Made by a program: the position numbers and the translations under genes
Notes under the pieces: generated by a model
Database searches by the model: none
What the model was told of the DNA's origin: nothing
Seen by the model: the letters and a program-made list of their open reading frames with translations, nothing else
Shown here: positions 5,736-6,876 of the stretch, one piece after another
Position numbering within the stretch: the first letter of the stretch is position 1
How the letters are laid out: every line of letters starts with the position of its first letter
DNA from: Paracoccaceae bacterium
GTDB lineage: Bacteria > Pseudomonadota > Alphaproteobacteria > Rhodobacterales > Rhodobacteraceae
Assembly: GCA_003511785.1 (NCBI GenBank)
Contig: DOIS01000275.1
Coordinates: 1 to 6,876, forward strand
Length of the DNA stretch: 6,876 nucleotides
Reading direction: 5' to 3'

Positions 5736-6611
5736 TCAGGGCGTGAGCACGGTCACGCCGGGGATGCGCTGGATCTCGGCCAGGTCCTCGTCGTAAAGTT
5801 CGGTCATCTCGTCCACCAGAGCGTCGTTCCAGCCGGGCAGGTCCAGTTCTTCCTCGATCTCGTCCTCGAGGGCGAACTTGTCGAGGAAGGCGGCGACGAC
5901 CCGGCGCTTGTGCATCTCCGAGAGGTCGGGGCGCTCCTTGAGATAGGCGCGGAAGCGTTTCATTCCCTCCTTCGACATGATCGCCGAGAGCAGGTCGAAG
6001 CCGCCGGTGATCTTCTGCCCGTGGTCCAGCCCGGCCATCTCGCGGATGATCTGGGCCCAGATCAGCGGCGAATCCTCGTTGCACCACAGCGTGAGGGCCA
6101 CGTCGGGGGCGGCGTCGCGGATGCGCAGCACGGTCTCGGACCAGCGCACCTCGCGCGGGTCCACCCCGCCCAGGAAATCGGCGAAACTGTCGCGCGGAGA
6201 CTGGTCGAAGACCAGCGGCAGGAAGGCGGCCGGGTTGCGGATCGCCATGAACACCTCCAGCCCGTCATAGGGAAACAGGCTGCGCATGTTGGCGATGCGC
6301 TCGGGCGCCGAGGGGTAGAGCACGCCCTGGCGGACGGCGGCGCGGGGCGCGCCGAAGAAATGCGCGTTGGACAGGATGATGCGGTCGGCGGTCTCGGCGT
6401 CCAGCATGGCGTCGAGCAGCACGTCGCGCGCCTCGTCGCCTGGCGGGGCGTCGCGCAGGGCGACCATGGTTTCCTTGAGCAGCTTGCGATAGCGCCCCGG
6501 ACTGGGCACCGCGACGCCCGCACGGGCGAAGTCGTCCTTGTTGCGCAGCAGGCATTTCATCAGCCGGTCTTCCTCGGTGTAATGCGCGCCGGTGTGGAGG
6601 ATGATCTGCAT
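5736..6611 (-). CDS. Conserved protein with sulfotransferase-like fold and degenerate PAPS motifs
   Basis: This 291-residue soluble protein has no signal peptide or membrane segment. It opens with MQIILHTGAHYTEEDRLMKC, which resembles the first strand and P-loop of sulfotransferases (HIGxxKTGT and a following helix), but the KTGT part is replaced by HYTEED. Near residues 121-135, FMAIRNPAAFLPLVF resembles the strand carrying the 3'-phosphate site (R-D-P...S), with Leu133 where the serine is expected. The C-terminal LDLPGWNDALVDEMTELYDEDLAEIQRIPGV is like the tail of short bacterial sulfotransferase-family proteins. I infer a related fold with doubtful catalytic activity. The true function is unknown to me. 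The start at 6611 is preferred because the fold begins there. An in-frame GTG at 6635 would add MKGAASRP. Neither has a clear ribosome binding site. The gene lies upstream of modA in the same direction with no evident functional link. Confidence 0.82.
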   Translation of the reverse strand: MQIILHTGAHYTEEDRLMKCLLRNKDDFARAGVAVPSPGRYRKLLKETMVALRDAPPGDEARDVLLDAMLDAETADRIILSNAHFFGAPRAAVRQGVLYPSAPERIANMRSLFPYDGLEVFMAIRNPAAFLPLVFDQSPRDSFADFLGGVDPREVRWSETVLRIRDAAPDVALTLWCNEDSPLIWAQIIREMAGLDHGQKITGGFDLLSAIMSKEGMKRFRAYLKERPDLSEMHKRRVVAAFLDKFALEDEIEEELDLPGWNDALVDEMTELYDEDLAEIQRIPGVTVLTP

Positions 6612-6656
6612 GGGACGGGACGCCGCGCCTTTCACGGGAAAACCTGGCTGGAGAGT

Positions 6657-6685
6657 GGCCTAGCCTGTCCGCCGGGGCCAGTCAA
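6657..6685 (-). promoter_or_regulatory. Candidate promoter of the sulfotransferase-like gene
   Basis: On the minus strand TTGACT (6685-6680), a five-of-six -35 match, is followed after 17 bases by TAGGCC (6662-6657), a weak -10 match that shares TA with the consensus. Transcription would begin about 40 bases before the ATG at 6611. The good -35, exact spacing and position support it. The -10 does not. Confidence 0.35.
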
Positions 6686-6734
6686 ACGGCAACGCCCCGG
6701 GTGCGGCACTGCGGCCTGTCCGCTTGCGGGTCGG

Positions 6735-6747
6735 GCGCGCAACGCGC
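6735..6747. repeat. Small perfect triloop hairpin
   Basis: GCGCG and CGCGC flank the loop CAA, a 5-bp perfect inverted repeat in the noncoding stretch upstream of the sulfotransferase-like gene. Alternating GC of this kind arises readily by chance in such GC-rich DNA, so no role is claimed. Confidence 0.25.
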
Positions 6748-6807
6748 GGTGCGGTAAGCGGGCGGCAAGGGACGCCCGGCTATACCTCCCCGCGCTCATG
6801 GACGACC

Positions 6808-6829
6808 GGCAGGCGGTGGCGCGCCTGCC
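6808..6829. repeat. Perfect 8-bp hairpin near the right edge
   Basis: GGCAGGCG (6808-6815) and CGCCTGCC (6822-6829) form a perfect 8-bp stem with a 6-base loop. No T-run follows on either strand, so it is not a canonical intrinsic terminator. It may end a transcript arriving from beyond the right edge or belong to a repeat family. Confidence 0.4.
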
Positions 6830-6876
6830 TCACACGCGACAGGACGACAGGGCGCCGGGAGACCGGTGCAATCCGT

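Larger units (their letters stand above)
6612..6876. other. Noncoding stretch at the right edge
   Basis: No supported gene is visible here. The region holds a plausible promoter for the minus-strand gene, two GC hairpins and a short open frame from ATG 6798 that runs off the window without a ribosome binding site or a recognisable protein pattern. Open but unconvincing minus-strand frames also enter from the edge and stop by about 6780-6800, so the end of a neighbouring gene cannot be excluded. Confidence 0.5.

Noticed and set aside
6798..6876. Short plus-strand open frame from an ATG to the window edge
   Set aside because: There is no ribosome binding site, only 26 codons are visible, it contains an 8-bp hairpin, and the translation has no recognisable features.

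Overview
The window is high-GC chromosomal DNA from an alphaproteobacterium, most likely of the Rhodobacteraceae/Roseobacter group. The evidence is the GC-rich codon usage, a GapR/DUF2312 protein (a family largely confined to alphaproteobacteria), and a double-hairpin intergenic element of a type I recall from many genomes of that family. No phage, transposon, CRISPR or toxin gene is visible. All six proteins are housekeeping or transport genes apart from one poorly characterised protein at the right end.

Region 1 (1-2608, minus strand) is a vitamin B12 uptake module. A complete cobalamin riboswitch (2417-2608) leads into btuB, a TonB-dependent outer-membrane receptor (445-2274). The next gene (1-458, cut by the window edge) overlaps btuB by 14 bases and encodes a BtuF-like periplasmic binding protein. 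The permease and ATPase genes would be expected beyond the left edge.

Region 2 (2609-3110) contains a divergent intergenic stretch with overlapping inverted repeats and a small plus-strand gene for a GapR-type nucleoid protein (2759-3019). A GC-rich double-hairpin element (3027-3089) follows and lies between the convergent ends of gapR and modC.

Region 3 (3111-5661, minus strand) is a compact high-affinity molybdate transporter operon, modA-modB-modC. The genes are joined by two ATGA stop/start overlaps. No modE gene or recognisable ModE box is visible in the window.

Region 4 (5736-6876) holds one minus-strand gene for a conserved protein that looks like a sulfotransferase-fold protein with degenerate PAPS-binding motifs. 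The remaining 265 bases are noncoding, with a plausible promoter and two GC-rich hairpins.

I did not find a clearly new biological system. The best leads are the degenerate sulfotransferase-like protein, the dispersed double-hairpin element, the U-less hairpin after the riboswitch, and the inverted repeats between btuB and gapR.
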